DNA of 64,000 bases from Amycolatopsis sp. WAC 01376 (GCF_003947415.1 NZ_QHKL01000004.1:248001-312000), one strand, 5' to 3'. Counted from the stretch's first letter, positions 17,283 through 25,977 are shown. A program made the numbers and translations. The notes: generated by a model not told the origin, from the sequence alone.

Positions 17283-18086
17283 TCACACCTCCCAGGTCTG
17301 CGGGTAGTGGCAGGCGCAGGCCGGGCAGGTCCAGTGCCCGGGGTCGTGTTCGACCCACCCACCGGCGCGGGCCCGGGCGGCCAGCTGGGCGCGGGTACCG
17401 GTAGCGGCGTTGCCGGTCCAGTCGTCGGGGATCCACGTCTCGCCACCGGCGCAGCCGATCGAGGAGCACCGCAGGCCCCACCCGGCGGGCTGGAGATCAC
17501 GGAGGATGACCGCGTCCGGGTGCAATATCAGCTCGCTGTCCGGGTATTCACAGGCGACCTCGGCCAGCGCGGCGGCGTCCTCGAACGTCTCGAACCCCTC
17601 GGCCGAGTCCACGCCGCGGTGCCGGATCCGCCACAGCGGCGGCCGCACCGCCCACGACGTGCGGGCGTACACCAGCGGGCGACCGGCATCCTGCGCGCGG
17701 TGCATCGCGAAGTACAGGTCCCCGAACGCGGCTTCGGCGGACGGGTCGGCGTGCAGCTCCTGCATCGGCCGGTCCCAGTCCACTCCGGTGTTTTCCAGCC
17801 ACAGCACGGCTTCGTGGGTGCGCAGGAACGACGCGGCGGGCGACACCCGACGTCCGGAGGACACGTGGGTCAGCACCCAGGTGCCGGTGTAGCGCAGCAC
17901 GTCCCCGGCGGCGTGCGGGGTGAGCGCCAGCCCGGGCAGTGGGGTGCGTTCCCCGACCATCGGGGACAGCCCGTTCGAGCGGGCGATGGCCAGTTCGGTG
18001 AGCGCGGTCTCGGCCGCGGGGATCGGATAGCCCGGGAACAGGTCGCGACACGCGGCCGCGGTGGGAGGTGGTGCGGTGACGGTCAT
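17283..18086 (-). CDS. Hypothetical protein with C-terminal Cys pairs
   Basis: The 267-residue cytosolic protein is of unknown family. Its N-terminus resembles helical substrate-recognition regions (ETALTELAIARSNG). The C-terminus carries CSSIGC and CPACACHYP, a possible zinc ribbon. It precedes the small Cys-rich protein with a few bases between. The frame has typical high-GC third positions. Confidence 0.65.
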   Translation of the reverse strand: MTVTAPPPTAAACRDLFPGYPIPAAETALTELAIARSNGLSPMVGERTPLPGLALTPHAAGDVLRYTGTWVLTHVSSGRRVSPAASFLRTHEAVLWLENTGVDWDRPMQELHADPSAEAAFGDLYFAMHRAQDAGRPLVYARTSWAVRPPLWRIRHRGVDSAEGFETFEDAAALAEVACEYPDSELILHPDAVILRDLQPAGWGLRCSSIGCAGGETWIPDDWTGNAATGTRAQLAARARAGGWVEHDPGHWTCPACACHYPQTWEV

Positions 18087-18108
18087 GGCGAGGAAGTCCT
18101 TTCCGTTG

Positions 18109-18447
18109 TCAGGCGGCGGTACGGGTGGCGATCCAGTTCTCGACCCGGGCCCACGACGCGGTGGCGCGGGCCCGGATCTGGTCCGGGGTCAGCGGTTCGG
18201 TGGTGTGCACGGTGCGGCGGCGGGCGAGTTCGGCGTAAGTCGGGCCACCGGCGATCGCCCGCCAGTCCGCTGCCCCGGAGATGGCGTTGGAGGTGGCGCG
18301 GGCGGTGGCGCGGCGGTCCCACTCGATCCACTCGGCGAGCAGCTCCGCCACGTGCGGGCTGGAGTTCAGCAGCCGCCAGGCGCCCGCGTCGGCCACCAGC
18401 GCCCGATACTCGCGAACCGGCACGGGGACCGCGTCGGTGTCGTTCAC
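18109..18447 (-). CDS. Hypothetical helical protein
   Basis: The 112-residue protein starts at GTG 18447, behind AAAGGAG at 6-nt spacing. It is almost entirely helical (REYRALVADAGAWRLL; VAELLAEWIEWDRRATAR). No membrane segment or known motif is present. Longer in-frame starts run through non-coding-like sequence and the repeat cluster, so they are rejected. Confidence 0.6.
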   Translation of the reverse strand: MNDTDAVPVPVREYRALVADAGAWRLLNSSPHVAELLAEWIEWDRRATARATSNAISGAADWRAIAGGPTYAELARRRTVHTTEPLTPDQIRARATASWARVENWIATRTAA

Positions 18448-18458
18448 GCGGTCTCCTT

Positions 18459-18614
18459 TCAGCGGCGGGGCCGGATCTGGCAGCAGCGGTGGCAGCAGCG
18501 CTGCCGCAACCGGTTGCGCGCCCCGCACGAGCGGCACGCCCACCGCGTCCGGGGCGGAAGACGGGTGCCGGTGGTGCCGTGGGCGGGCAGGCGCAGCGAA
18601 ACGGGAGAAGTCAT
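18459..18614 (-). CDS. Small zinc-ribbon protein (51 residues)
   Basis: Begins MTSPVSLRLPAH and ends with CRSCG ... CCHRCC, a compact zinc ribbon. The start ATG 18614 lies behind GGGAAG. It is short, and homologous small ribbons on AICEs are often unannotated. Confidence 0.5.
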   Translation of the reverse strand: MTSPVSLRLPAHGTTGTRLPPRTRWACRSCGARNRLRQRCCHRCCQIRPRR

Positions 18615-18763
18615 GACAGGGCTTCCCTTCACGGTCGGTGATCGGAGATGGCGCGGACGCGAGACCGGGCGAGGACACGACACACCCACCTCGGCGACTA
18701 CGTTCAGTGACACCCAGGCTGGGCATGAAAGAGTGGGCGACCTCGGCGGGCGGGATGCGCGGC

Positions 18764-18886
18764 GGATGAGCCGGGGATGAGTCGGCGGATGAGTTTCGCA
18801 AAAGCGAATGAGCTAGCGCATTTCGCGGATGAGTTCCCAGGTCAAGGGCGTGATCAGCGGAAATGAACGCGAATGAGCGAAATGAG
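18764..18886. repeat. Cluster of RATGAG direct repeats, candidate clt transfer locus
   Basis: Seven copies in the same orientation: GGATGAG at 18764, 18775, 18787 and 18827, GAATGAG at 18806 and 18871, AAATGAG at 18880. They lie directly past the 3' end of the FtsK/TraB-like gene, where pSVH1/pSAM2-type elements carry the short TraB-recognition repeats of clt. The stretch 18615-18957 otherwise holds no gene that I can support. Confidence 0.6.
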
Positions 18887-18957
18887 CGGGACGCGCGTGC
18901 CCGTCCGGTCCCGCCCATGACCCCGGTTTCGGGGTGTGAGCGGGCCCGGGCCGGGAC

Positions 18958-21303
18958 TCATTCCGCCGGTGCGGCGTCGCGGCCGGCGAGCGCGTCGGCG
19001 ACCCGCGCCGGATCGACCGGGAATACACGGTCCGTAGTCGGAACCTTGTAGCCGTACACGGCGAGCAGGTCGGTGACCTGCTGGATCTTCCACCCGCTGT
19101 AGTGGTTCCAGCGGGCGGCCAGCGCCGCCGCGACGGCCGCCGCACGCGGGTGCTGCTCGCCTTCGCGCGGGGTCATCTCGGCCAGCACGGTGAGCATGTC
19201 GACCAGCGGATCCCGCACCACCACGACCTCGGCCGCGCCGTTCGTGCCGCCGCCACGGGCTTCCAGGGCCCGCTGGGCGATGTTCTTCTGGTCGTTCGGG
19301 GACAGGTAGTAGCTGCGCAGGGCGCCGGGTTCGTCCATGAACCCGACCGTGATCAGCGTTCCACAGTCGTTGAGGCTGGTTTTGGTCTTGGGCTTGAGAT
19401 CCAGCGCGGAAATCCCTTCCTCGTGCGCCTTCTCCCCGAGGACCGCGTTGTTGCGGGCCTTGTTCCCGTTGACCGCCCCGCACGCCCGGTTGGTCGACAT
19501 CGCCACCAGGTCCCGCGGCAGGCTCTGATCCGACGGGCTGGGGGTGAGAAACGCCAGGTGGACGGCGTATTTCCGGGACGCCATGAACAGGTTGATCACC
19601 AGGTTCACGATCCGTTTGCGGTCCTCGGGCTTGTCCTGGCGGAACAGCCGCTGGCACTCCTCCAAGACGACGATCCGGGGCCGCAACCCCGGCTCACGAG
19701 CGACGATCTCGCGTCCGGCCTCCAGCACGCTGTTGACGTTGTGCTTTTGCAGCAGGCGGCCGCGCGCGGACAGGTCGTCATACAGCTCTTGCAGGTGATC
19801 CAGCGCCGCATTGACGTTGCCTTCACCGGCGCCCGGGGAATAGACGTTCAGGCAGGGCGAGATGGCCTCGTAGTCGTTGTTCTCGGCGAACACGAACACA
19901 TCCACGTCCACCAGCGGATCCAGGATCGCCCCGTTGAGCAGGGTTTGCATCAGCGTCGACTTGCCCGAACCGGGACTGCCGGCCAGCACGAAGTTCCGTT
20001 CGGGCATGTCCGCCACGATCGGTTCCCCGCGCAGGTTCACCCCGACCGGGAAACCCTGCCAGTAGTCGGTGGATCCCTCGTGCAGCAACGGATACGGGTC
20101 CACCGGGTCCCGCAGAACCCCGGGATTCAGGCGGAACAGGTCCATCACCGTGGGGTCGTCGGCATCGGCGCGGATGAACAGCTCCATCGGCCTGCACGCG
20201 AGGTTGTGCGCGAGCATCTCCTTGGCCTTGTCCACGGACTTCACCGGTGCGCCCTGCGGGAGCCGGATCTTGGTGGACCAGCCCTTTCCGTCGATCATCG
20301 GCGGCTGCACCCACGCGTTGTCGGTGTCGCGGTGCGGCCACCCGTCCTTGATGCTGGTGTTGAGCTTGCTGTTGCCAATGTTGGCCAGCGCGTTCACCAG
20401 CGCGGACTCGCTCAGCTCCACCCGCAGGTTCTGGGTGGCCTGTTTCCGCAGGTGAACGGGCAGAACCTGGTCCCCGAGCCGGTTCCCGTCGCGCCACCAG
20501 CGGGACAGTTTCAGCGGCACCCACACGGTGGGGAACGCCCACCACCAGGTCACCACGACCACCGCGACGGTGTAGAGCAGGGTGAGCGCGTCACGCCAGA
20601 CGGCGAGGACGTCGTTGGCGTTGAACACCCCGAGCCACCGGCCGTACCCGTTGATCCCGCCCACCAGCACCGACACCACGAACAGCACGCCCAGCACGGC
20701 GGCGGTGCGCCACGTGAGCATCCAGATCAGCTCGGCTTTCTTCTGCGCGGCGTCGATCCCGACGTGTCGGCTCTCGTTGTGCTGGCGGGTCAGCGCCTCC
20801 ACCGCGGCGGTGTCGCCCTTGTCTTTCGCCTCGGCCCGGGCTGCCTTGAGGTCGGTGTGGTCCTTCTCCGCGCGGCGACGTTGCCGGGCGGCTTCGATGC
20901 CCTTGCCGATGATCCGGCTGTGCCGGTTCAGGAACCGTCCGAACCGGCCGGTCACGCGCAGCCCGGACCGGGTCCCCGCGGCGACCCGGTGGCCGGCGGC
21001 GTGGGCGGCGTCCACGGTCGCCTCGGCCAGCCTCGCCCGGGCCTCATCCGACGGTCCGGCGAGGATCCGGCCGGTGCCGTAGAGCACCCGCGTGCCCCAC
21101 GTCTCCCGCGTCTCGGCCATGGCCATGTCGGTCCCGGGCTCGACCACCTCTCCGTCGATCGTGGCCGGGTCCGAACCCGGTTCGGGACGGCGGAACGGGA
21201 CCACCGTCGCCTGCCCTGGACCCGGCCGGTCCGGGGCGGTCCAGGCCGGTCCGGTTGTGGTGTTGTCCCCGGTCCCGTGGGGTGTGATGTCATCGTGCGC
21301 CAT
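18958..21303 (-). CDS. tra: FtsK/SpoIIIE-type conjugative DNA translocase (TraB-like)
   Basis: The 781-residue protein is the AICE transfer motor, moving double-stranded DNA between mycelial cells. Residues 1-150 are acidic to basic cytosolic sequence. Two or more membrane helices lie around 180-270 (TAAVLGVLFVVSVLVGG; LLYTVAVVVVTWWWAFP). Walker A is AGSPGSGKST with Lys448, and Walker B is IVVLEECQRL. The C-terminal domain (about 710-765, WNHYSGWKIQQVTDLLAVYG) looks like a winged helix, the part that reads clt repeats in TraB. ATG 21303 is preceded by AGAAGGGA. The longer frame upstream overlaps the Spd-like gene and is rejected. Confidence 0.92.
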   Translation of the reverse strand: MAHDDITPHGTGDNTTTGPAWTAPDRPGPGQATVVPFRRPEPGSDPATIDGEVVEPGTDMAMAETRETWGTRVLYGTGRILAGPSDEARARLAEATVDAAHAAGHRVAAGTRSGLRVTGRFGRFLNRHSRIIGKGIEAARQRRRAEKDHTDLKAARAEAKDKGDTAAVEALTRQHNESRHVGIDAAQKKAELIWMLTWRTAAVLGVLFVVSVLVGGINGYGRWLGVFNANDVLAVWRDALTLLYTVAVVVVTWWWAFPTVWVPLKLSRWWRDGNRLGDQVLPVHLRKQATQNLRVELSESALVNALANIGNSKLNTSIKDGWPHRDTDNAWVQPPMIDGKGWSTKIRLPQGAPVKSVDKAKEMLAHNLACRPMELFIRADADDPTVMDLFRLNPGVLRDPVDPYPLLHEGSTDYWQGFPVGVNLRGEPIVADMPERNFVLAGSPGSGKSTLMQTLLNGAILDPLVDVDVFVFAENNDYEAISPCLNVYSPGAGEGNVNAALDHLQELYDDLSARGRLLQKHNVNSVLEAGREIVAREPGLRPRIVVLEECQRLFRQDKPEDRKRIVNLVINLFMASRKYAVHLAFLTPSPSDQSLPRDLVAMSTNRACGAVNGNKARNNAVLGEKAHEEGISALDLKPKTKTSLNDCGTLITVGFMDEPGALRSYYLSPNDQKNIAQRALEARGGGTNGAAEVVVVRDPLVDMLTVLAEMTPREGEQHPRAAAVAAALAARWNHYSGWKIQQVTDLLAVYGYKVPTTDRVFPVDPARVADALAGRDAAPAE

Positions 21304-21419
21304 GTCGGTGATCCCTTCTCGAACCCGCCTCGGGGGTGGTGTGCGAACCCGATGCGGACCGGTTCCGGCCCGGGCGGACACGGGTGTGTCCGGGCGGGCC
21401 GGGCCGGACCAGATCGGGG

Positions 21420-22604
21420 TCAGTCCTGGTCGGTGTGCTGCCGTTCGGCGAGCAGCCGCTTGGCGGCCGGTTTCCCGCACCGCAGCGTCTTCGCGATCCG
21501 GTAAATCGAGGCGGTCCCGGGATCGATGTGCCCGGACTCGACCGCCTTGTCGAACCGGGCCCGCAACGCCTCGAAGCGGGTGTCGCGGCCCGTCTTCGCG
21601 ACCGGCCCGGACCGGCCGCCGCGTTTGGTGGTGCGGGCGGTCCGGTGCGGCGCCGGACGGTCCGGCGTGGCCTCGGCCGTGTCGTCGCGGGCCGGGCCGG
21701 GTGACGGTCCGGGGTCGGTCGCGATCCCGCCGCCCGGGCCCGGCTCGGGGTCGGGGTGTCCCGAACCGAGCAGCTTCGCGAGTTCGGCGTCGAGGGCGTC
21801 CGGCGGGCCGACGACGTCCAGGTCGGGTTCGACCGGGACCAGGCGGCGTCGGCGGACGTCGAAGGTGCCGGGGACGTAGGTGAGGCGGGCGTTGCCCTCG
21901 GCGTCGATCTGCGCGGCGGCGGCCTTGAGCGCCGCGCGGGCCGCCGCATGGGTTTTCGCCGCCCGGGCGGCGGCGAGCTTGTCCGCCGCCCGCTGCGCCT
22001 TCGACCGGGGCGGGGTCGCGATCGCCAGCTGGTGCGCGACTACCCCGGCCACCGACACCACGCCCATGATCAGCGCGGCGTCGAAGCCCCGGGACCAGCC
22101 GTGGACGGCGTTGGTGAGGAACGCCAGCGTCCCGAACACCCACACCCCGGCCTGGTAACCCCATACCGGCCGGTCCGGGGCCTTGATCCGGGAGATGAGC
22201 ACCGCGATCGCGAACGCCCACATCCCGAGTTCGGTGATCAGGGGCAGCAGCGCGCCCAGCGGGGAGCGGTAGACGTCTTCGCCGTAGCCGGACATCGCCG
22301 GGGCCGCCATCACGAACGACACCAGCGCGATCCCGTAGATCAGCCCGTCCACCACGTGCGCCTTCGCGAACGCGGTGGCCTTGGCCCGCTTGGCTTTGCG
22401 TTCACCGCGGCGCTTGTCGCGGATGGCGTCGGCGGTGGCCTTCGCCTCGGCCACCAGCTTCGCGTCCTGCTCGCGGTCGGCGCGGGCCAGCTCGCCGGCC
22501 GCCTTCATCCGCGCGATGTCGTTCCCGGTCCGCGCGGCCTCGTCCAGCCGCGCCGCCTCGGCCTTCGCCTGACGGTTCGCCCGGATCTCTTCCTGCCAGC
22601 TCAT
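21420..22604 (-). CDS. Spd-like integral membrane protein (DUF2637-type)
   Basis: The 394-residue protein has a basic coiled-coil N-terminus (1-85), about four membrane helices (VVDGLIYGIALVSFVMAAP; LITELGMWAFAIAVLIS; WVFGTLAFLTNAV; ALIMGVVSVAGVVAHQLA), a cytosolic linker and a C-terminal helix-turn-helix-like end (SIYRIAKTLRCGKPAAKRLL). This is the DUF2637 arrangement of AICE and plasmid spread proteins, thought to help intramycelial spread with TraB. ATG 22604 follows GAGAGG. It is just upstream of tra in the same direction. Confidence 0.8.
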   Translation of the reverse strand: MSWQEEIRANRQAKAEAARLDEAARTGNDIARMKAAGELARADREQDAKLVAEAKATADAIRDKRRGERKAKRAKATAFAKAHVVDGLIYGIALVSFVMAAPAMSGYGEDVYRSPLGALLPLITELGMWAFAIAVLISRIKAPDRPVWGYQAGVWVFGTLAFLTNAVHGWSRGFDAALIMGVVSVAGVVAHQLAIATPPRSKAQRAADKLAAARAAKTHAAARAALKAAAAQIDAEGNARLTYVPGTFDVRRRRLVPVEPDLDVVGPPDALDAELAKLLGSGHPDPEPGPGGGIATDPGPSPGPARDDTAEATPDRPAPHRTARTTKRGGRSGPVAKTGRDTRFEALRARFDKAVESGHIDPGTASIYRIAKTLRCGKPAAKRLLAERQHTDQD

Positions 22605-22739
22605 GGTCAACCTCTCTTCGCCGGGGAACACCAGCGGCACACAAGGGCCGACGTGTCCACAGTGGTCAGTGACTGGTTTCTCGTGCCGCGCGCGGAAACC
22701 GGGGCGCCGAAACCGTGTTCCAGCCGGTGGTGCGCGGGG

Positions 22740-23651
22740 TTAGCGGTCGCGGCGGAGATCGATGCCGATCTGCCGGTCCACGACGTCGTCGCCCTCGGCG
22801 ACGTTGCGCGTGGCCCGGGGCGGGCGCTGGTCGCGGTCCGAGGTCACGTCGTGCTGGGAGCCGACCGTGGCACCGGGGGCGGCATGGTTGACGTTGGTGA
22901 CCGTGGTCCCGGCCGGTGGGGTGGTCCTGGTGCCCCCGGAACGGTTCACGCGGATGATCCCGGCCCGCTCGTACTTGGTGGTAAGCGCGGTGAGCCGGTC
23001 CCCGAGGCCCATCAGGCGGTGCGCGATGCCGCTGGGCCGGTTGGCGCGGGTGTCGTCCTCAGCCGCGCGGCGGATCTGGTCGTCGGTGATGGCCGCCGCG
23101 GCGCGAGAGATCTCGTTGAGCGCGGCCCGGTCGGACCCGGACAGCAGCGCGGCCGCCTGGTTGAGCGCGGCGGCGTTGCGCACGATCTCGTCACGCCACC
23201 GGGGATGGTGGTGATTCCAGTCCCTGATCTGGGACTGCTGGCCACTGGCCCGAGCCTTTCCCCACCAGGCCGCCAGGTCGCTCGCGGTCATCTTCGGCTC
23301 AGCGGCCGGGGCAGGCGTGGCCTGGGGTCGGGCCTGTGCGGACGGTGCCGCCTTACGGCGCGGCGCCCGACGTGGCGCGGGCGCTGTGGCCGGTGCGGGG
23401 TTGCCCCGGGACCGCTGACGTAGCTCGGTGGAACAACGCTTCCGCCCGCAGATCCGCAGCTTCGCGTTGGTCTGGAACCGTTCCCTGCACACCACGCACA
23501 ACGCCCGCGTCGTGCGGGGCGTCGCGGCCTTCCGCACCGGCGCGGCCTTCCGCCTGCTGGTGGTCTTGCGGGTGGTGGCGCGCTTGGGCGTGACCTTGCG
23601 CGCGGCGTCCTTCTTGGCGGACTTGGTCTTCTTCTTGAAGAATCCGAACAT
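22740..23651 (-). CDS. Hypothetical basic protein with Cys4 zinc finger
   Basis: The 303-residue protein starts MFGFFKKKTKSAKKD behind AGGAAGGA. Its first 70 residues are strongly Lys/Arg rich, then CVVC and CGRKRC form a Cys4 finger (about 52-76), followed by an Ala/Pro linker. The middle is helical (SDLAAWWGKARASGQQSQIR; ALNEISRAAAAITDDQIRRA). The features fit a nucleic-acid-binding accessory of transfer. No family name is supported. Confidence 0.65.
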   Translation of the reverse strand: MFGFFKKKTKSAKKDAARKVTPKRATTRKTTSRRKAAPVRKAATPRTTRALCVVCRERFQTNAKLRICGRKRCSTELRQRSRGNPAPATAPAPRRAPRRKAAPSAQARPQATPAPAAEPKMTASDLAAWWGKARASGQQSQIRDWNHHHPRWRDEIVRNAAALNQAAALLSGSDRAALNEISRAAAAITDDQIRRAAEDDTRANRPSGIAHRLMGLGDRLTALTTKYERAGIIRVNRSGGTRTTPPAGTTVTNVNHAAPGATVGSQHDVTSDRDQRPPRATRNVAEGDDVVDRQIGIDLRRDR

Positions 23652-23740
23652 GGCGGGGTGTCCTTCCTGCCGAGGTGGGATGCGGGTACCGGACCGGGGC
23701 AGGTCATTTCGCGCATCCGGTGCGGCTACAAAGCGGGTCA

Positions 23741-23779
23741 AGGGGTTCCCGGCCGGCCGTGCCGCCGCCGGGAACCCCT
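23741..23779 (-). terminator. 13-bp hairpin upstream of the zinc-finger gene
   Basis: AGGGGTTCCCGGC (23741-23753) pairs with GCCGGGAACCCCT (23767-23779). It lies between two minus-strand genes and could terminate or attenuate the transcript past the lipoprotein gene. Confidence 0.55.
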
Positions 23780-23827
23780 GCTGTCACCGCGTCTCGTGCG
23801 CCGGGGGTACCGCGGTAACGATCGACG

Positions 23828-24166
23828 TCACCGGCGGGCAGCCGGGCACGGGTCGCCTTCCTGGAGCCGCGCGAACTCGGCCTTGGTGACGGTGACCGGC
23901 ACGAGCTCATGCGGCTGAGGAAGGTGCGACGGGGTGACCATGTCGGTGGAGGCGCAGAACGCGGTGTAGGCCGACACGGGCCGGATGGCGGTGTCTCCCG
24001 GCGCGCTGAGGTGCTCGATGAACCAGCGCACCGGGGTGGAGGGTGCGGGCCTGGCGGGAACCTCCGTCATGGGGGTGCAACCGGTCAGCAGCCCGGCAGC
24101 GACGAGACCGGCGCAGAGGGATCGGCGGAGATTGTGCTGTGCTGTCGCGGAATTCGCGGTGGTCAT
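23828..24166 (-). CDS. Small lipoprotein (paralogue of the 24464 gene)
   Basis: The 112-residue precursor has a lipobox LLTGC (about residues 26-30) after a hydrophobic signal. The mature part ends with VSAYTAFCAS ... VPVTVTKAEFARLQEGDPCP. It aligns clearly with the protein at 24464-24796 (TASYTAFCVP ... DITKDQFLRMQPGDACP), so the two are a local duplication separated by one small membrane protein. It is probably cell-surface. Function in mating contact or exclusion is speculative. Confidence 0.75.
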   Translation of the reverse strand: MTTANSATAQHNLRRSLCAGLVAAGLLTGCTPMTEVPARPAPSTPVRWFIEHLSAPGDTAIRPVSAYTAFCASTDMVTPSHLPQPHELVPVTVTKAEFARLQEGDPCPAARR

Positions 24167-24185
24167 GGTGGTCGCTCCTCGTGTG

Positions 24186-24464
24186 TCAGGGGGTGTCGCG
24201 GGTGGGCACCGCGGTGACGGTGAGGGTGGTGGTCACCGGCGGGCACGGTGCCCCTCGTGCGGGGCGCGCGTCCGCCGCCGTGTCGCCCTCGCCGGTCGGG
24301 GCGGCGGCGGTACTTCGGGTGGGCCGTGGTGTCGGCGCCGGGCACGGCGCCGACGTCGCCGGGGCCGGGGGCCGCACCTGTGGCGGGGTGACGGTGTAGC
24401 CGAGCGCGAACAGCATCCACAGGGCGATGAACACGACCAGGCCGATGATGATCCGCACGGGCAT
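24186..24464 (-). CDS. Small membrane protein
   Basis: The 92-residue protein has one N-terminal membrane helix (IIIGLVVFIALWMLFALGY) and a Pro/Thr/Ala-rich tail ending in VTTTLTVTAVPT. ATG 24464 overlaps the previous stop by one base (TGATG). It is flanked by the two paralogous lipoproteins, so the three may form one surface unit. Confidence 0.65.
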   Translation of the reverse strand: MPVRIIIGLVVFIALWMLFALGYTVTPPQVRPPAPATSAPCPAPTPRPTRSTAAAPTGEGDTAADARPARGAPCPPVTTTLTVTAVPTRDTP

Positions 24465-24796
24465 CAGCCCCGGTCCGGCCGGGGGGGCGGGCACGCGTCG
24501 CCGGGCTGCATCCGCAGGAACTGGTCCTTGGTGATGTCCACCGCGCGCACGTCGTCCTCACCGGGCACGGACGTTCCGGCCGGGACGCAGAACGCGGTGT
24601 AGGAGGCGGTGCCGGTGCCCATGTTCTCCTCGCCGTCGAGGTGGTCGACGCGCCACGCCCCGGCCGGCGGGCTGTCCTGTCGTCCGGCGGGCACCGGGGC
24701 AGGCGCGGGCGGGCCGGGGTCGCAGCCCGAACCGAGCAGGGTCACCGCGAGCACGAGCGACGCGGCGGTGTGAGTGGTGGCGATGCGCACGGGCAT
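24464..24796 (-). CDS. Small lipoprotein (paralogue of the 23828 gene)
   Basis: The 110-residue precursor has a signal with lipobox LLGSGC. The mature part carries the conserved block TASYTAFC followed by ITKDQFLRMQPGDACP shared with the 112-residue neighbour. Both keep two Cys residues in the mature part that could form a disulphide. Coupled by TGATG to the small membrane protein. Confidence 0.75.
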   Translation of the reverse strand: MPVRIATTHTAASLVLAVTLLGSGCDPGPPAPAPVPAGRQDSPPAGAWRVDHLDGEENMGTGTASYTAFCVPAGTSVPGEDDVRAVDITKDQFLRMQPGDACPPPRPDRG

Positions 24797-24809
24797 CAGT
24801 CCTTTCAGG

Positions 24810-25004
24810 TCAGCGGTAGAGGAACCGGAACAGCGCCTGTTGCAGGTCGACGTGCTCGGCTCCCCCGGCCAGCGGCGGGTAGCCGTGTGCGGTGAGCACG
24901 GCGGCGACGTCGAGCACCAGCCCGAAGGTGAACCGTGGGTCCGACTCCGGTGGGTCGAGCGGGTAGCTCCTCGGGTTCGGTGGCGTGCCGTCCGATGTGG
25001 ACAT
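24810..25004 (-). CDS. Small hypothetical protein
   Basis: The 64-residue protein starts MSTSDGTPPNPRSYP and contains FTFGLVLDVAAVLTAHGYPPL. ATG 25004 overlaps the upstream stop (TGATG). No family recognised. Coupling to neighbours on both sides supports it as real. Confidence 0.55.
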   Translation of the reverse strand: MSTSDGTPPNPRSYPLDPPESDPRFTFGLVLDVAAVLTAHGYPPLAGGAEHVDLQQALFRFLYR

Positions 25005-25312
25005 CACCGGTCACCCGCATCGGGCGGGGGCGGGGTGTGCGGAACGAACGCCCCGTCCTTCCAGATACCGAGCTTGCGAAGCTGGTTCCAGTAGCGGTTC
25101 TCGCCCTTGTGGTGCCACAGTTCCGGCGGCACCGTGCCCAGCCAGCGGCGGATGATCTCCCGCCCCACCCGTTCGGTCAGCTCTCCCGCGTCGTGGTCGC
25201 CGAACTCGGCCGGGTTGGCCTGCGCCACGTGCCACGCGAGCGCCAGGCGGTCGTCGGAGTAGCGGGTCAGGTCGGTGTCGTCGAATTCGATCGTGATGGC
25301 GTGCGTGGTCAT
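25004..25312 (-). CDS. Hypothetical AICE protein
   Basis: The 102-residue acidic N-terminus (ITIEFDDTDLTRYSDDRLAL) is followed by a helical core (WHVAQANPAEFGDHDAGELT) and a basic C-terminus. Similar proteins with DDRL.LAW patterns occur on actinomycete elements. The role is unknown. ATG 25312 lies two bases past the stop of the preceding gene. Confidence 0.6.
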   Translation of the reverse strand: MTTHAITIEFDDTDLTRYSDDRLALAWHVAQANPAEFGDHDAGELTERVGREIIRRWLGTVPPELWHHKGENRYWNQLRKLGIWKDGAFVPHTPPPPDAGDR

Positions 25313-25314
25313 GG

Positions 25315-25701
25315 TCAGCACTCCTCGAAGGCCGGGTCGGCGATCAGGCCGTCGCCGTCGTCGTCGGTGCCGATGTCCGCGATCACCGTGACGGTGGTCC
25401 GGTTGGGTGGCGTGCCGACGGCGTGCAGGTGCAGCCAGCCGTCGTGGTTGACGTGTTCGGGCCAGCGGGTCAGACCGAGGTGGCCGGTCCAGGTGTCGAA
25501 GGCGGCGAGGAGGTCGGCGACCGTGCCGGTGTGCGGAACCCGGCCGACCAGCCCGCCGGTGGCGGTGACCAGCCACACCAGGACGGGGAACCCGGCGGTG
25601 CGTTCGTCGGCCAGGTACTGCGCCAGGTCCGCGATCGCACGCCGCTGCCACCGGATCCGGTCGGTGTCGGTGACGGGGTTGGTTTTCTTGGCCTCAGCCA
25701 T
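25315..25701 (-). CDS. Hypothetical AICE protein
   Basis: The 128-residue protein contains TDRIRWQRRAIADLAQYL and an alpha/beta region (FPVLVWLVTATGGLVGRV; WLHLHAVGTPPNRTTVTVI). The start ATG 25701 follows GGAGG at 4-nt spacing. No known domain. It is the 5' gene of a run of three tightly spaced cistrons. Confidence 0.65.
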   Translation of the reverse strand: MAEAKKTNPVTDTDRIRWQRRAIADLAQYLADERTAGFPVLVWLVTATGGLVGRVPHTGTVADLLAAFDTWTGHLGLTRWPEHVNHDGWLHLHAVGTPPNRTTVTVIADIGTDDDGDGLIADPAFEEC

Positions 25702-25730
25702 TGAGCCTCCACAGTGGACGTTTGGGGGTC

Positions 25731-25772
25731 CGGGTTCCGGGCGGGCATCTGTGTGCGGCCGCCCGGAACCCG
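25731..25772 (-). terminator. 13-bp hairpin
   Basis: CGGGTTCCGGGCG (25731-25743) pairs with 25760-25772. It stands between the 59-residue membrane protein and the next cistron, a probable terminator or attenuator. Confidence 0.55.
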
Positions 25773-25797
25773 GGAACCATGTGAACAGCGCGAGGAG

Positions 25798-25977
25798 CTA
25801 CTTGGCCTTGGCCTTGGACTTGCCGGTGAACACGACCAGCAGGGACACGACGGCGATCAGGCCGAGGAGCAGGGCCGGGGTGAGGCTGTACTCGGCCGGG
25901 TTCTTCTGGTGCAGGGAACCGGCGCCCCAGGCGAGCCAGGCGGTGACGGCGGCGATGATGAAGGCGATGAGCTTCAT
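25798..25977 (-). CDS. Small two-helix membrane protein (59 residues)
   Basis: ATG 25977 to TAG 25798. Two hydrophobic helices (LIAFIIAAVTAWLAWGAG; LLLGLIAVVSLLVVF) are joined by a short polar loop (HQKNPAEYS) and end with the basic tail GKSKAKAK. GGAGA lies 7 nt upstream of the ATG. Size and topology resemble the small Spd-type proteins encoded with TraB. Confidence 0.7.
   Translation of the reverse strand: MKLIAFIIAAVTAWLAWGAGSLHQKNPAEYSLTPALLLGLIAVVSLLVVFTGKSKAKAK

Noticed and set aside
18448..18918. A longer start for the 112-residue gene at 18918
   Set aside because: It would run through the zinc-ribbon frame and the repeat cluster and has no ribosome site, whereas GTG 18447 has a good one.
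19102..21504. An 800-codon plus-strand frame over the translocase gene
   Set aside because: Low-complexity Arg/His/Gln sequence on the strand opposite a strongly supported FtsK/TraB gene.
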